Part shown: piece after piece, positions 38,806 through 48,320 of the stretch
How positions within the stretch are numbered: position 1 is the first letter of the stretch
Layout: every line of letters starts with the position of its first letter
Assembly: GCA_934699585.1 (NCBI GenBank)
Contig: CAKUWY010000014.1
Span: 26,361-90,360 of the forward strand
DNA from: an uncultured Fibrobacter sp.
Lineage (GTDB): Bacteria > Fibrobacterota > Fibrobacteria > Fibrobacterales > Fibrobacteraceae
Reading direction: 5' to 3'
Length of the DNA: 64,000 bases
Program-made: the position numbers and the translations under genes
Notes under the pieces: model-generated
Database searches by the model: none
What the model was told of the DNA's origin: nothing
Seen by the model: only the letters and a program-made list of their open reading frames with translations

Positions 38806-41241
38806 ATGAGTAAAATTTTAACAGTCTTTTTTTTTAGTGTCGCCTTCGCTCTTGCTGATACCGTTGCTGTATCTTCTGCAGTTGTCTCTTCTTCGGCCCC
38901 TGTCGCCCAATCGTCTGCTTCCGCCCCAACCATCGTGTCTTCCAGTGCAACAGCAGTTGTTCCGAAGCCGACAACGGCAAAGAAAGATTCTCTCCCCGCA
39001 ACATTTGTCGCCACCGATAGCCTGATTTCGACAGTCCCCCTGAACGACCCCTTTGCAGAACAGGAAAAGATTCTGCCCAAGGATTTCCAGAACCTGGTAG
39101 TTCGTGCGGAACGCTCCAAGCGGGCCTCTACGGATTTTGACGTCTCGAAAAACGTTCAGGATTTCGCGAAGGCCGCTTATTACTATTACAGGGAACTTTG
39201 GGATAGCGCCTACGCCGCCTACGATTCTCTGCGGAGCAGGGATTCCGTTCTAGAAAAGAGCGTTGTTTTGCGTATGGCCCGCACTTGCTTTATGCGGGGG
39301 GATTACGCCAAGATGCGCGCAACCCTTGCTCTCGGGAACAAGTACGCCAAGGATTCCGATTTTGACAAGTCCGCCTCCCGTATGCGTATCGAGGCCGCCA
39401 TGGCGGACACCAGCCTTACCGACGCGGCCCATGCGGATTCCCTGAAGGTGTTCCTGGAAAAGTACCCCAAGGGCGAAGACGCTGCCGCTCTCAAGTATCG
39501 CTATGCCCTGTACTTGGAGCAGTTCAAGCAGCCGGCCCAGGCCAAGAAGCTTTATATCCAGCTGTTGGCCAGTTCTACGGCTTACAAGGATTCCGCCTTC
39601 AAGGCGATTCAGCGCCTGCGCAAGGTCCAGGGGACTCCGGAAAGTCTGCCCGAAAAGATTGCCTACGCCAGGATGGCCTGCGCCAAGGACGAGGCGTCCG
39701 CTTGCTTGGTTCTGCTGGATTCCATCGCCATTATGGATTCTGTCACCCTTGCGAAAAATCCGTCTGCTGCGGTGGCAGCGCCGGAAGATTCCCTGCAGAA
39801 GCTGTTGCGGCCCAGCACCCTGGACATGGACACTCGCATTGCCCTGTGGGAAAAACGTGCTGTGACACTTCGTAGTTTAAAGCGCGAAGACGAGTCCATT
39901 GCCCAGTTCCGCTTCCTGTTGGATTCTGTGGAGGCTAAGCCTTTGTGGATGCAGTCTATCTTGAAACTGTACCGCAAAAACGCCAAGAAATACGCCAAAG
40001 AAATCAAGACCACCGATTCCCTGCTGCAAGATGCAAGCCAGTTCAGCAAGGAAAACGCCAACAACCTCTGGATAAAAGGCTTTGAATACGAGCAGAACGA
40101 AAAATACGACAGTGCCATCGTGTGTTTCAAGAAACTTTCCCATCGCAGGTTCAAGAACAATGTGAAGCGCCAATGGGCAAAGTTCCGCATAGGTTTCGTC
40201 TATTACAAGCAAGAAAAATGGCAAGAGGCCGTTGACGCCTTTATCGATGCGGCCAAGGAGCCGTTCCTTTGGAGCGGAAGCGGGGCCCGCATGTTCTTGG
40301 GAGATGCCTACATGAAGCTGGGCAAGGATTCTCTCGCTCGTGAAGCCTATCTGGACTGTATCCGGGATTTCCCGCTGGCCTACTACGCCCACCGCAGCCG
40401 CCTGAAACTTGCGGAATACAAGCTGATGGAGGAGAAGGACATCCCGTATGCTCACGGGGTCGCCATGTCTCCCGAAGAGACTCTGGCTTGGATTCGTGCC
40501 TCCCAGAAGATCGGCAAGCCGGACACCACCTACAACCCGGTCCGCTACAACCGCATTCGGGATTTGTTCCTTTACGGTTTCAGCGACGAGGCCTTTGCCC
40601 TCTACGATGAGGTACGCCGCAAGAATTACAAACGTCTGGATTTCTTGTATGAATATGGAAAGCTCTTCTACGAGATGGGTGAAGTGGCCGCCGGCTACAG
40701 GCTTGCAAGGCAGTTCCAGAACAACATCGACCGTCGTCGCCTGATGGCACCACCTATAGACGTGCTGCACTACCTTTATCCCATTCCCTTCAAGGACCAG
40801 GTGAAGTTCCATTCCGGAACGCGTATCGATCCCTTCTTCGTCTATAGCGTCATGCGTCAGGAATCCATCTTCAATTTCGAGATTGCATCTCCGGTAGGTG
40901 CCCGCGGGCTCTTGCAAATCATGCCCGCCACAGGTAAGATGGTGGCCGCCAAAGAAGGAATTCCCGATTTTGACCCGCTGCTCCTTTTCAACCCTTACAT
41001 GAACATTCGCCTGGGTGTCCGTTACCTGGTGGACTTGAAAGCCGAATACAACGATGACTACATGTACGTGCTGGGCAACTATAACGCAGGCCCCAAGCCC
41101 ACCAAGCGCTGGCAGGCGGCCGGTCAGGGCAAGCACTGGGATATTCGCGCCGAAGAAATCAGCTACTGGGAAACCCGCGACTACGTAAAGCGCGTCATGG
41201 GAAATTACTGGATTTATCAAGAGATTTACGAGGGGATTTAG
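38806..41241 (+). CDS. Soluble lytic murein transglycosylase-like protein, 811 aa
   Basis: A signal peptide (about 1-18) leads to a Ser/Val-rich linker, then a long alpha-helical superhelix of TPR-like repeats (about 100-640) as in Slt70. The C-terminal domain (about 670-800) is SLT: FVYSVMRQESIFNFE with catalytic Glu686, GARGLLQIMPATGKMVA and YVLGNYNAGP. It would cleave the MurNAc-GlcNAc bond with 1,6-anhydro formation in the periplasm. The long linker is typical of Fibrobacter exported proteins. ATG 38806 has no clear ribosome site, so expression may be low. The EamA gene follows after 3 bp. Confidence 0.85.
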   Translation: MSKILTVFFFSVAFALADTVAVSSAVVSSSAPVAQSSASAPTIVSSSATAVVPKPTTAKKDSLPATFVATDSLISTVPLNDPFAEQEKILPKDFQNLVVRAERSKRASTDFDVSKNVQDFAKAAYYYYRELWDSAYAAYDSLRSRDSVLEKSVVLRMARTCFMRGDYAKMRATLALGNKYAKDSDFDKSASRMRIEAAMADTSLTDAAHADSLKVFLEKYPKGEDAAALKYRYALYLEQFKQPAQAKKLYIQLLASSTAYKDSAFKAIQRLRKVQGTPESLPEKIAYARMACAKDEASACLVLLDSIAIMDSVTLAKNPSAAVAAPEDSLQKLLRPSTLDMDTRIALWEKRAVTLRSLKREDESIAQFRFLLDSVEAKPLWMQSILKLYRKNAKKYAKEIKTTDSLLQDASQFSKENANNLWIKGFEYEQNEKYDSAIVCFKKLSHRRFKNNVKRQWAKFRIGFVYYKQEKWQEAVDAFIDAAKEPFLWSGSGARMFLGDAYMKLGKDSLAREAYLDCIRDFPLAYYAHRSRLKLAEYKLMEEKDIPYAHGVAMSPEETLAWIRASQKIGKPDTTYNPVRYNRIRDLFLYGFSDEAFALYDEVRRKNYKRLDFLYEYGKLFYEMGEVAAGYRLARQFQNNIDRRRLMAPPIDVLHYLYPIPFKDQVKFHSGTRIDPFFVYSVMRQESIFNFEIASPVGARGLLQIMPATGKMVAAKEGIPDFDPLLLFNPYMNIRLGVRYLVDLKAEYNDDYMYVLGNYNAGPKPTKRWQAAGQGKHWDIRAEEISYWETRDYVKRVMGNYWIYQEIYEGI

Positions 41242-41244
41242 TAG

Positions 41245-42081
41245 ATGCTTTTCTTGCTCCTAACAATCGGCCCCGCCTTCCTCTTTGCCTGCGGAAACAT
41301 CCTGGAAAAGTCCGGGGTTTCTACCGTCGGCAAGCGCACCGGCGGAACCTCCAGACCCTGGGAATTTTTCAAGGGCGTCATTACCAACAAGTTCTGGTGG
41401 CTGGGTATCTGCTGTTCCGGCCTTGCTACGCTGGGCTACTACATCGCCATGGCGCAGTACGACCTGAGCCAGGTCCAGCCCATGATGGTCCTGAACCCGG
41501 TGCTTACCGCCCTGATGGGCTTCTGCATCTTGAAGGAGGCTCTCACCAAGCGCATCGTTGTGGCCATCTGCTTTGTGGTGGCGGGACTCTTGTATTCTGT
41601 AGAGAACTTGGGTGAATCTACGGCCCTGCAGAACATTCCCATGCTGTGGGCCTATGCCGGTGGGCTTTGTGCTGTTACACTGTTTGCCCATTTGTTCGTG
41701 AAGGATCGGGAGATGGTGGATTCCCTCATTATGGGTGTAGGTTTCGGGCTTTCGGCGGCCTTCTACAAGAGCCTTGCCATGGATTTTGATTTGGACCATA
41801 TTGAACTTTCGTCGATAGCGAACCTGTTGCTGGACTTTAGGACTCTCGGTTACATTGCGACCTACGGGATAGCCTTCCTTTATTCTCAGATTTCGTTCTC
41901 CCGCGGGCGGGCCCTGTTCATTATCCCCTTCAGTGCCGCTGTAGGAGCGGCCGTTCCCACGCTGGCGGGGGCATTGGTGTTCTCCGAAGCGTTCCCCATG
42001 GGCAAGGCCATTTCGGTTACTTTGGTGCTTATCGGTGCCTGCTTGTTTATTGTCCGCAGGCCTCGCCGCAAGAAATCTTAA
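41245..42081 (+). CDS. EamA/DMT-family membrane transporter, 278 aa
   Basis: Ten hydrophobic segments arranged as two halves, with the pattern of the drug/metabolite transporter superfamily: LGYYIAMAQYDLSQVQPMMVLNPVLTALMG and the C-terminal ALVFSEAFPMGKAISVTLVLIGACLFIV. Start ATG 41245 is 3 bp after the preceding gene stop. Substrate unknown. It is probably in the same transcript as the lytic transglycosylase gene, which would suggest a murein-related or export role, but this is inference. Confidence 0.82.
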   Translation: MLFLLLTIGPAFLFACGNILEKSGVSTVGKRTGGTSRPWEFFKGVITNKFWWLGICCSGLATLGYYIAMAQYDLSQVQPMMVLNPVLTALMGFCILKEALTKRIVVAICFVVAGLLYSVENLGESTALQNIPMLWAYAGGLCAVTLFAHLFVKDREMVDSLIMGVGFGLSAAFYKSLAMDFDLDHIELSSIANLLLDFRTLGYIATYGIAFLYSQISFSRGRALFIIPFSAAVGAAVPTLAGALVFSEAFPMGKAISVTLVLIGACLFIVRRPRRKKS

Positions 42082-42094
42082 GCCCCTGTTAGTT

Positions 42095-42119
42095 CCAGAG
42101 ATCTTTTTCTCGGTTTTTT
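42095..42119 (+). terminator. Weak candidate terminator
   Basis: CC-A-GAG (42095-42100, A bulged) pairs with CTCGG (42109-42113) around ATCTTTTT, followed by six T. It lies 14 bp after the EamA gene. Stem is only 5 bp, so support is modest. Confidence 0.35.
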
Positions 42120-42154
42120 ATATATATTCATTTATTATGGACCGAGGAAATGCC

Positions 42155-44935
42155 ATGAAATCCACAATCTTGTTTTTGCAGTTTGCAGTTGCTGCATTTT
42201 TTATGGCCTGTTCTTCGGGCAATAATTCTACCACGGTAGAGGAAATGGACTTGGAAGAGTCCGAAGAGCAGGGACGGGGCGATAGTTCATCCTCTGGAAC
42301 GCAGGATCCCGAAAAGCAAATCGCGACTTCAATAATCTTTTCCGAGGTAGATCCGGTCAATCTCGTTTACAAGGACCACGAAGGCGATGATGCTGGTTGG
42401 GTAGAACTTTTGAACCCGACAGACAAGACCATCAATTTGTCAGGGATGGCTCTGACGAATTCCCCAAAAGAATCGGCGAAGTGGACTTTCGGAAAGGCTT
42501 CGATTAAACCAGGCGAAACAATGCTAGTGTTCTTGTCGGGCAAGGACCTACCCGATTATGTTGCACCTCATGATTCCGTCGATTTGATTGGTAATGGCTG
42601 CTGGGTTTGGACTGATTCTCAAAATACCCCTGTCAAGGGCCAAAGCACGGTTCAGTACTTGAATGGTGGTCACCCTTGTTTTGATGAATCGGGTGTTCGA
42701 AAGTTTGGTGGCAAAATGCGCTTTGGCGAAAATACAGAACTGGGCTGGCATTCTATCTCGTTCTTTGTGGGAGTCGGCGATAGGGGAAATGCTGAAGACG
42801 CAAGAGATATAAGCAAGGCCAACGAAATTCTACTTACCGGCTATATCGAAAAAGACAGGCAACTTCAACTGCGTCTTGCCCAAGCTGACTTGGATGACTG
42901 GAAGGGCTGGGCCAAGGCCCTTACGGGGACTGGAGATTCATCCTACACCTACCATGTAAATCTTCCCACAGGTTCCACGCTTCCAGATTTGGCCCATATT
43001 TACGGCACTCGCTTTAGCCCAGATGATCAGGAAATGCGATCTTTGACTTTCAAGGTGGATTCCTATATCGCGCGGAATCGGGGTCACGAACCTCATGCGA
43101 ATTTCAAGTTGGACAAATCGGGCGGCAGGCTATTCTTGATAAACAAGGATGGCAATGTGACAGATTCTGTTACCTATCCGGAGCTCCCTCTCGGCAAGAG
43201 CTGGAGCCGTAGTACAAACGGCTGGGGCTATGCGGAGCCGTCGCCGTTTACCTATGGCCAAAAAATCGTTATGGCAAAACGCGAACCTAGTCCCGAAAAA
43301 AAGGTTTCCTTCCCAGCATCTGGATTCTACAGTTCTGCTTTTACCATAAACCTTTCCAGTTTGCCGAACGTGCGCTGTGAAACGGGCGGCTATACGCCTA
43401 CTGAAAAGAGTTCCCATCAAGATAATATCACGATTAACAAGACTACCGTACTTCGTTGCGCAAGTTTTGCTGCGAACAGTGTCGCCAGCGATATGGTGAC
43501 CCGCACATACGTATTCGAAACGCAACCCCAAACGCCCGTAGTATTCTTGACAGCCAATCCCAGGTCCCTGTTCGACCCCGATACGGGCATCTACATGGAA
43601 GGGCCTAATGCCCAGGCGAAAGAACCGCATTTTGGAGCGAACTATTGGGAAGACAAAGAAATACCAGTTTTTGTAGAACTCCTGGAAAAAGGCAGTAAGA
43701 CACCTGCTTTCGCAAAAAATGCAGGTTTCCAGATTTTTGGAAATTACAGTCGCGCCAATGCCAAAAAGTCGGTGGCCATCGTGTTCCGTGAGAAATACGG
43801 TGACAAGCGGTTGGAATACCCGCTATTCCCGGATTTTCCAAATCTCAAGAAGTTCAAGGTGTTCTTGTTGCGTAGCAACGGAAGCAATTTTGGGAGTGAC
43901 TATATCCGCGACAGACTTTGCAGCTCCGTGTCCGAGGGATTGAATGTAGATTACCAGCGGGGTCGCGGCGTTGTGGTCTATTACAATGGGGAATACTACG
44001 GTATCCACAATATTCGAGAACGCTCGACGGAATACTATTTCGAAACCCATTATGGTCTGAATGCCGACGAGATAGATTTGTTGAAGGCGGACAATTCTGC
44101 TACGGCGGGATCTCCAGCGGATTATGTGGACCTTGTGAACTATCTCGAAAATCACCACCTGAATAGTGAAGAAAACTACAGCTATGTCGCCAACCAGATT
44201 GATGTTGACAATTTTGTTAATTACATCCAGACAGAACTGTTCATGAACAATCGCGACTGGCCCGCCAACAATCTGAAAAAATGGCGGGGCACAAATCCCA
44301 AGACCAAATGGAAGTGGTTCATTTACGATATGGATTTCGGGTTTGGCAACGAGTACAGCGAGTTCAAGAACAACATATTCGAATTTGCAACGGCCGAAGA
44401 TGGACCCGACTGGCCAAATGGCCCGGCTTCCACTTTGTTGCTTCGCAGGCTTTTGGAAAACGCAAAGTTTAAGCTGGCTTTTGTCAATCGTTTCCCGGTA
44501 CTTTTGACGATGAATTTTGAAACAAACAGGTTGCTTGTCCGTATTAATATCATGATGAATGAGATAGAATCAGAAATTTCAAGAGATCAGAAACGGTGGG
44601 GGCTTAACGACTCTTATATGAGTGGGCAGTTGGACAAGATGAAGACCTTTGCGAAAACTCGTCAGAGTGTTATTTTGTCGGAAATGACGGAATTTTTCGG
44701 TCTGGGCGAAACAGCTGAAACGACTCTTTCTGTCAGTGGCTCGGGGAAGATTCTGGTCCATAATTTGCCTTTGGATAAGTCGTCTATGACGGTCTCTTTC
44801 TTCAAGGGGACGCCGGTCACCATTACGGCCCAGGAGAACGGAGGTACGTTTGTTGGCTGGAAGGACGGTGTCAAAGAAAAGACTCGCGTTGTAATGCCCG
44901 GGGAAGTGGACTCGCTAACGGCAATTTTTAAGTGA
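42155..44935 (+). CDS. CotH-kinase lipoprotein with lamin-tail and InlB-B-like domains, 926 aa
   Basis: ATG 42155 follows AGGA; ATG 42137 is an alternative. The signal ends in lipobox FFMAC with Cys19. Domains in order: lamin-tail domain (about 48-175, AGWVELLNPTDKTINLSGMAL), a middle beta-rich part (about 370-460), a CotH kinase domain (about 470-830) with KVFLLRSNGSN and the metal-binding DMD at 725-727, and a C-terminal InlB-B/bacterial repeat (about 860-926) with VTITAQENGGTFVGWKDG. CotH proteins phosphorylate surface or extracellular substrates. As a lipoprotein it acts on the cell surface or in the periplasm. Two smaller CotH lipoproteins lie at 57259-59775. Confidence 0.85.
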   Translation: MKSTILFLQFAVAAFFMACSSGNNSTTVEEMDLEESEEQGRGDSSSSGTQDPEKQIATSIIFSEVDPVNLVYKDHEGDDAGWVELLNPTDKTINLSGMALTNSPKESAKWTFGKASIKPGETMLVFLSGKDLPDYVAPHDSVDLIGNGCWVWTDSQNTPVKGQSTVQYLNGGHPCFDESGVRKFGGKMRFGENTELGWHSISFFVGVGDRGNAEDARDISKANEILLTGYIEKDRQLQLRLAQADLDDWKGWAKALTGTGDSSYTYHVNLPTGSTLPDLAHIYGTRFSPDDQEMRSLTFKVDSYIARNRGHEPHANFKLDKSGGRLFLINKDGNVTDSVTYPELPLGKSWSRSTNGWGYAEPSPFTYGQKIVMAKREPSPEKKVSFPASGFYSSAFTINLSSLPNVRCETGGYTPTEKSSHQDNITINKTTVLRCASFAANSVASDMVTRTYVFETQPQTPVVFLTANPRSLFDPDTGIYMEGPNAQAKEPHFGANYWEDKEIPVFVELLEKGSKTPAFAKNAGFQIFGNYSRANAKKSVAIVFREKYGDKRLEYPLFPDFPNLKKFKVFLLRSNGSNFGSDYIRDRLCSSVSEGLNVDYQRGRGVVVYYNGEYYGIHNIRERSTEYYFETHYGLNADEIDLLKADNSATAGSPADYVDLVNYLENHHLNSEENYSYVANQIDVDNFVNYIQTELFMNNRDWPANNLKKWRGTNPKTKWKWFIYDMDFGFGNEYSEFKNNIFEFATAEDGPDWPNGPASTLLLRRLLENAKFKLAFVNRFPVLLTMNFETNRLLVRINIMMNEIESEISRDQKRWGLNDSYMSGQLDKMKTFAKTRQSVILSEMTEFFGLGETAETTLSVSGSGKILVHNLPLDKSSMTVSFFKGTPVTITAQENGGTFVGWKDGVKEKTRVVMPGEVDSLTAIFK

Positions 44936-44966
44936 TTCTGGCACTTTCCGGCGTGCTATGCTCCGC

Positions 44967-45017
44967 TGTCATTCTGGACCCTGGAGTGCATCGCACGATA
45001 GGGGATAGAATCCAGGG
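44967..45017 (+). repeat. Palindromic repeat element
   Basis: TGTCATTCTGGA leads into CCCTGGA (44979-44985) ... TCCAGGG (45011-45017), with an inner GTGC-ATC-GCAC. Same family as 34803-34853 and 10849-10926. Confidence 0.7.
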
Positions 45018-45061
45018 CGGTTCGTGCCTGCGACAAGGCTTTTTTCTACATTGTAATTACT

Positions 45062-46432
45062 ATGAGTTTCAATACCAAGATTCTATGCATTGGTGCGGGT
45101 TATGTCGGTGGCCCTACCATGACTGTTATTGCTGATAAATGCCCCGATGTCAAGGTGACTGTGGTGGATATCAACCAGGCTCGTATTGATGCCTGGAACA
45201 GCGAAAACCTACCGATTTTTGAACCTGGCCTAGACGACGTGGTAAAGCGTGCTCGCGGTCGCAATCTCTTCTTTAGCACTGACATTCCTGCAGCCATCAA
45301 GGAAGCGGACATCATCTTTGTTTCGGTAAACACCCCGACTAAGACTTTTGGTCATGGCGCCGGCAAGGCCTCGGACTTGCAGTACTGGGAGAAGACCGCC
45401 CGCAACATTTTGGAAATTGCCGACGAAGGCAAGATTATCGTGGAAAAATCCACCCTGCCAGTGCGTACCGCCGCCGCCATGGAACGTATCTTGAACAGCA
45501 ACGACAAGGGCCTGCACTTTGAGGTTCTATCGAACCCGGAATTCCTGGCCGAAGGAACGGCTATCAAGGACCTGTTTGAACCGGACCGCGTGCTTATCGG
45601 GTCCCACCAGACGGAGTCTGGACTTGCAGCCTGCCAGAAACTGGTGGACGTGTATGCCCACTGGGTTCCCCGTGACCGAATCCTCACGACCAACCTCTGG
45701 AGTTCCGAACTCACCAAGCTGACTGCCAACGCCTTCTTGGCCCAGCGCATCAGCTCCATCAACTCCATCAGTGCCCTTTGTGAAAAGACCGGTGCTGACG
45801 TAGATGAGGTGGCCTACGTGATGGGCAAGGATACCCGCATAGGCTCCAAGTTCCTCAAGGCCTCCATCGGCTTTGGCGGAAGCTGCTTCAAGAAGGACAT
45901 CTTGAACCTGGTGTACCTGTGCGGCTACTATGGACTCCCCGAAGTGGCCGCCTACTGGGAATCCGTGGTGAAAATTAACGAATGGCAGACCCACCGCGTG
46001 GTGGACCGCATGCTGGAGACCATGTTCAATACCATCGCCGGCAAGAAGATTGCGGTGTTCGGCTTTGCCTTCAAGGCCAATACCGGTGATACCCGCGAAA
46101 GCCCGGCGAACCTGGTGGTCCGTGACCTGCTCAATGAACATGCGATGCCGGTGGTGACTGACCCCAAGGCTATTCCTGATGCCAAGCGCGACTTAAAGGA
46201 TGTGCTTGACCAGGTGACATTCGAAGAAGACCCCTACAAGGCTGCCGAGGGCGCTCATGCGGTGGTAGTCTGCACCGAATGGAAATGCTTTGCCGAACTG
46301 GACTGGAAACGTATCTACAGTTCTATGGCCAAGCCTGCTTTTGTGTTTGACGGACGTAATATCTTGGATGCCGATGCCCTCCGTAAGATTGGTTTCGAGG
46401 TGTCCAGCATCGGTAAGGGGAAGGCGGAGTAG
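45062..46432 (+). CDS. UDP-glucose 6-dehydrogenase, eukaryotic-like form
   Basis: The Rossmann motif GAGYVGG (11-17) is followed by a CxEKSTxP-type segment (VEKSTLPVRT) and the catalytic motif GFGGSCFKKD with Cys275. Length (456) and YFELSKIPAE-like IPIFEPGLDDVV/FTKT-HG-GAGKASDLQYWE segments resemble the animal-type UGDH more than typical bacterial Ugd (about 390-440 aa). The enzyme oxidises UDP-glucose to UDP-glucuronate with NAD, in two steps through the thiohemiacetal at Cys. It starts the polysaccharide locus, so the product probably contains glucuronate or a derivative. Confidence 0.9.
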   Translation: MSFNTKILCIGAGYVGGPTMTVIADKCPDVKVTVVDINQARIDAWNSENLPIFEPGLDDVVKRARGRNLFFSTDIPAAIKEADIIFVSVNTPTKTFGHGAGKASDLQYWEKTARNILEIADEGKIIVEKSTLPVRTAAAMERILNSNDKGLHFEVLSNPEFLAEGTAIKDLFEPDRVLIGSHQTESGLAACQKLVDVYAHWVPRDRILTTNLWSSELTKLTANAFLAQRISSINSISALCEKTGADVDEVAYVMGKDTRIGSKFLKASIGFGGSCFKKDILNLVYLCGYYGLPEVAAYWESVVKINEWQTHRVVDRMLETMFNTIAGKKIAVFGFAFKANTGDTRESPANLVVRDLLNEHAMPVVTDPKAIPDAKRDLKDVLDQVTFEEDPYKAAEGAHAVVVCTEWKCFAELDWKRIYSSMAKPAFVFDGRNILDADALRKIGFEVSSIGKGKAE

Positions 46433-46434
46433 GA

Positions 46435-47397
46435 ATGTTCGACTCTTTTGTCATATTTGGTGGCAGCGGTTTTGTAGGTACGCATATGCAGCGGCTTCTT
46501 CGGGAAAAATTCCCGCAGGCTAAGGTATATGTTGCTGACTTGCTTGCCGATGGTTCTGAGTATTCTCAAAAGGTTGATGTTCGCAAGCCGATAGAAATGT
46601 CTGGGTCCTTTGGACCCAATACTTTGGTGTTCAACTTTGCGGCAGTTCACCGTACGCCGGGGCATCCAGATTATGCTTATTTTGAAACCAACATTCGCGG
46701 TGCAGAAAATGTTTGTGCTTTTGCTGAAAAAAATGGTATAGAAAACATTGTTTTCACAAGTAGTATAGCCCCCTATGGCGCTGCCGAAGAACTGAAAACC
46801 GAAGATACGCTCCCGACACCCAATACGCCTTATGGAATTTCCAAGTTGGTCGCCGAGAAAATCCATCGTGAATGGGCCGCCGAGAATGCAAATCGCAGAC
46901 TTTCCATAGTTCGTCCAGGAATCGTATTCGGCACGGGTGAAAACGGCAATATGACCCGCTTGTACAAGGGGCTTGCTAGCCGCAAGTTTGCCTATGCTGG
47001 TCGCAAGGATACAATTAAGGCATGCATCTATGTGAAGGACTTGGTGCGCGTCATGCTTGCTATGGCCGAAAACGTTTCTGCCCCGAAGGTGCAACTCTAC
47101 AACTGTTGCTATTATCCGTCATTCACCATTGAGCAAATTTGCAATACCATGATGCAGGCCACTGGAATGAAACGCCATGTTCCGTACATTCCCAAGAAGC
47201 CCATGATGGCTGCGGCGACGGTGGCTGGGATGCTTGGTGGCTTGGGCCTGGGTATATGCCCTGCCCGTGTAAAAAAACTGATGGTTTCGACGAATATCGA
47301 TGGCCAGAAGTTGGCAAAGGATTACCCCCTTAGCTATTCTTTGGAAGAAGCGTTTAAAGATTGGTTCAGGGATTGCGACGGAAAGGTCCTCGAATGA
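46435..47397 (+). CDS. NAD-dependent epimerase/dehydratase, 320 aa
   Basis: GGSGFVG at residues 9-15 is the NAD motif of extended SDRs; NFAAVHRTPGHP, FTSSIAPYG and Y133-x3-K137 (YGISK) form the catalytic core. It resembles UDP-sugar epimerases and decarboxylases (UDP-glucuronate decarboxylase or UDP-xylose-type) and acts on a nucleotide sugar. It starts 2 bp after ugd, which suggests it uses UDP-glucuronate, but the exact reaction cannot be read. The glycosyltransferase gene overlaps its stop by ATGA. Confidence 0.82.
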   Translation: MFDSFVIFGGSGFVGTHMQRLLREKFPQAKVYVADLLADGSEYSQKVDVRKPIEMSGSFGPNTLVFNFAAVHRTPGHPDYAYFETNIRGAENVCAFAEKNGIENIVFTSSIAPYGAAEELKTEDTLPTPNTPYGISKLVAEKIHREWAAENANRRLSIVRPGIVFGTGENGNMTRLYKGLASRKFAYAGRKDTIKACIYVKDLVRVMLAMAENVSAPKVQLYNCCYYPSFTIEQICNTMMQATGMKRHVPYIPKKPMMAAATVAGMLGGLGLGICPARVKKLMVSTNIDGQKLAKDYPLSYSLEEAFKDWFRDCDGKVLE

Positions 47398-48314
47398 GTG
47401 CGAGTGTCGTTATTCCTACGTTAAATGCGGAACGCTTCATCGGCGCTCTCCTTGAAAGGCTCTTGTCCCAGACGATAAAGTTCAACGAGATTGTCGTCAT
47501 AGATTCGGAATCTACAGACAAGACCGTCGAAATCGCCAAGTCTTTTGCGGGTGTGACCGTTCTTAATGTCGAACGCAGGAATTTTAATCATGGCGGCACT
47601 CGTGATATGGCCATTCAAAAAACGACAGGCGATATTATTCTCTGCTTAACGCAGGACGCTTTGCCCGTCGATGAAAACTATGCTGCGAACTTGATAGCTC
47701 CCTTTGCGGACGATGAAAAAATCGCGATGTCCAGCGGAAGGCAGATTGCAAGGGATGATGCCACCGTGACGGAAAAGTTGAACCGCGAGTTCAATTACCC
47801 GGAGTATGTGTTTGTCCGTAGCAAGGAGGACTTGCCGCATCTGGGTGTCAAGACGTTCTTCTCGTCGGATTGTTGCTCCGCTTATCGGAGGACGGCGTAC
47901 AATGCCATCGGCGGCTTTGACAAGGATATCCTGGTGAACGAGGACATGAAAATTGCCGCCCAGTTTATCTTTGCCGGTTACAAGATTGCCTATGTGGGTA
48001 CTGCCGGAGTTTATCATTCCCACAATTATTCCCTAAAGCAACAGTTTACTCGAAATTTTGATGTCGCCGCCTTCATGAAAATGAACGATGACCTGTTTGC
48101 CAATGTGTCCGCTGCATCTGAAGGTATAAAGATGGTGAAGTGGATTCTTTTGCAATTGGTGAGGCGGGGACGGTTTATCGCTGCAGGCTATTATGTTCTT
48201 GAATGTGCGACAAAGCTTTTGGCGAATAAGTTGGGAGCCCGATACAAGAAATTGTCAAAAAAGACTAGAATTCGATTCGCTCTGAATAAAAACTATTGGA
48301 AAACACACGAATAG
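47394..48314 (+). CDS. Glycosyltransferase family 2, 306 aa
   Basis: Start ATG 47394 overlaps the preceding stop (ATGA). VVIPTLNAERFIGALLERLL is the GT2 N-terminal signature, FNEIVVIDSESTDKTVEIA the nucleotide-sugar binding strand and ILCLTQDALPV the DxD-equivalent. VDENYAANLIAPFADDEKIA and FFSSDCCSAYRRTAYNAIGG match rhamnosyltransferase-like GT2 enzymes. One C-terminal amphipathic region may associate with the membrane. Acceptor and sugar unknown. It belongs to the + strand polysaccharide operon. Confidence 0.85.
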   Translation: MSASVVIPTLNAERFIGALLERLLSQTIKFNEIVVIDSESTDKTVEIAKSFAGVTVLNVERRNFNHGGTRDMAIQKTTGDIILCLTQDALPVDENYAANLIAPFADDEKIAMSSGRQIARDDATVTEKLNREFNYPEYVFVRSKEDLPHLGVKTFFSSDCCSAYRRTAYNAIGGFDKDILVNEDMKIAAQFIFAGYKIAYVGTAGVYHSHNYSLKQQFTRNFDVAAFMKMNDDLFANVSAASEGIKMVKWILLQLVRRGRFIAAGYYVLECATKLLANKLGARYKKLSKKTRIRFALNKNYWKTHE

Positions 48315-48320
48315 GTATTT

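Noticed and set aside
39877..41220. 447-codon open frame on the - strand
   Set aside because: Antisense shadow of the lytic transglycosylase gene, whose catalytic domain lies in the same place.
44936..45061. Promoter of the polysaccharide operon
   Set aside because: The gap is mostly filled by the palindromic repeat; I could not find a convincing -35/-10 pair.
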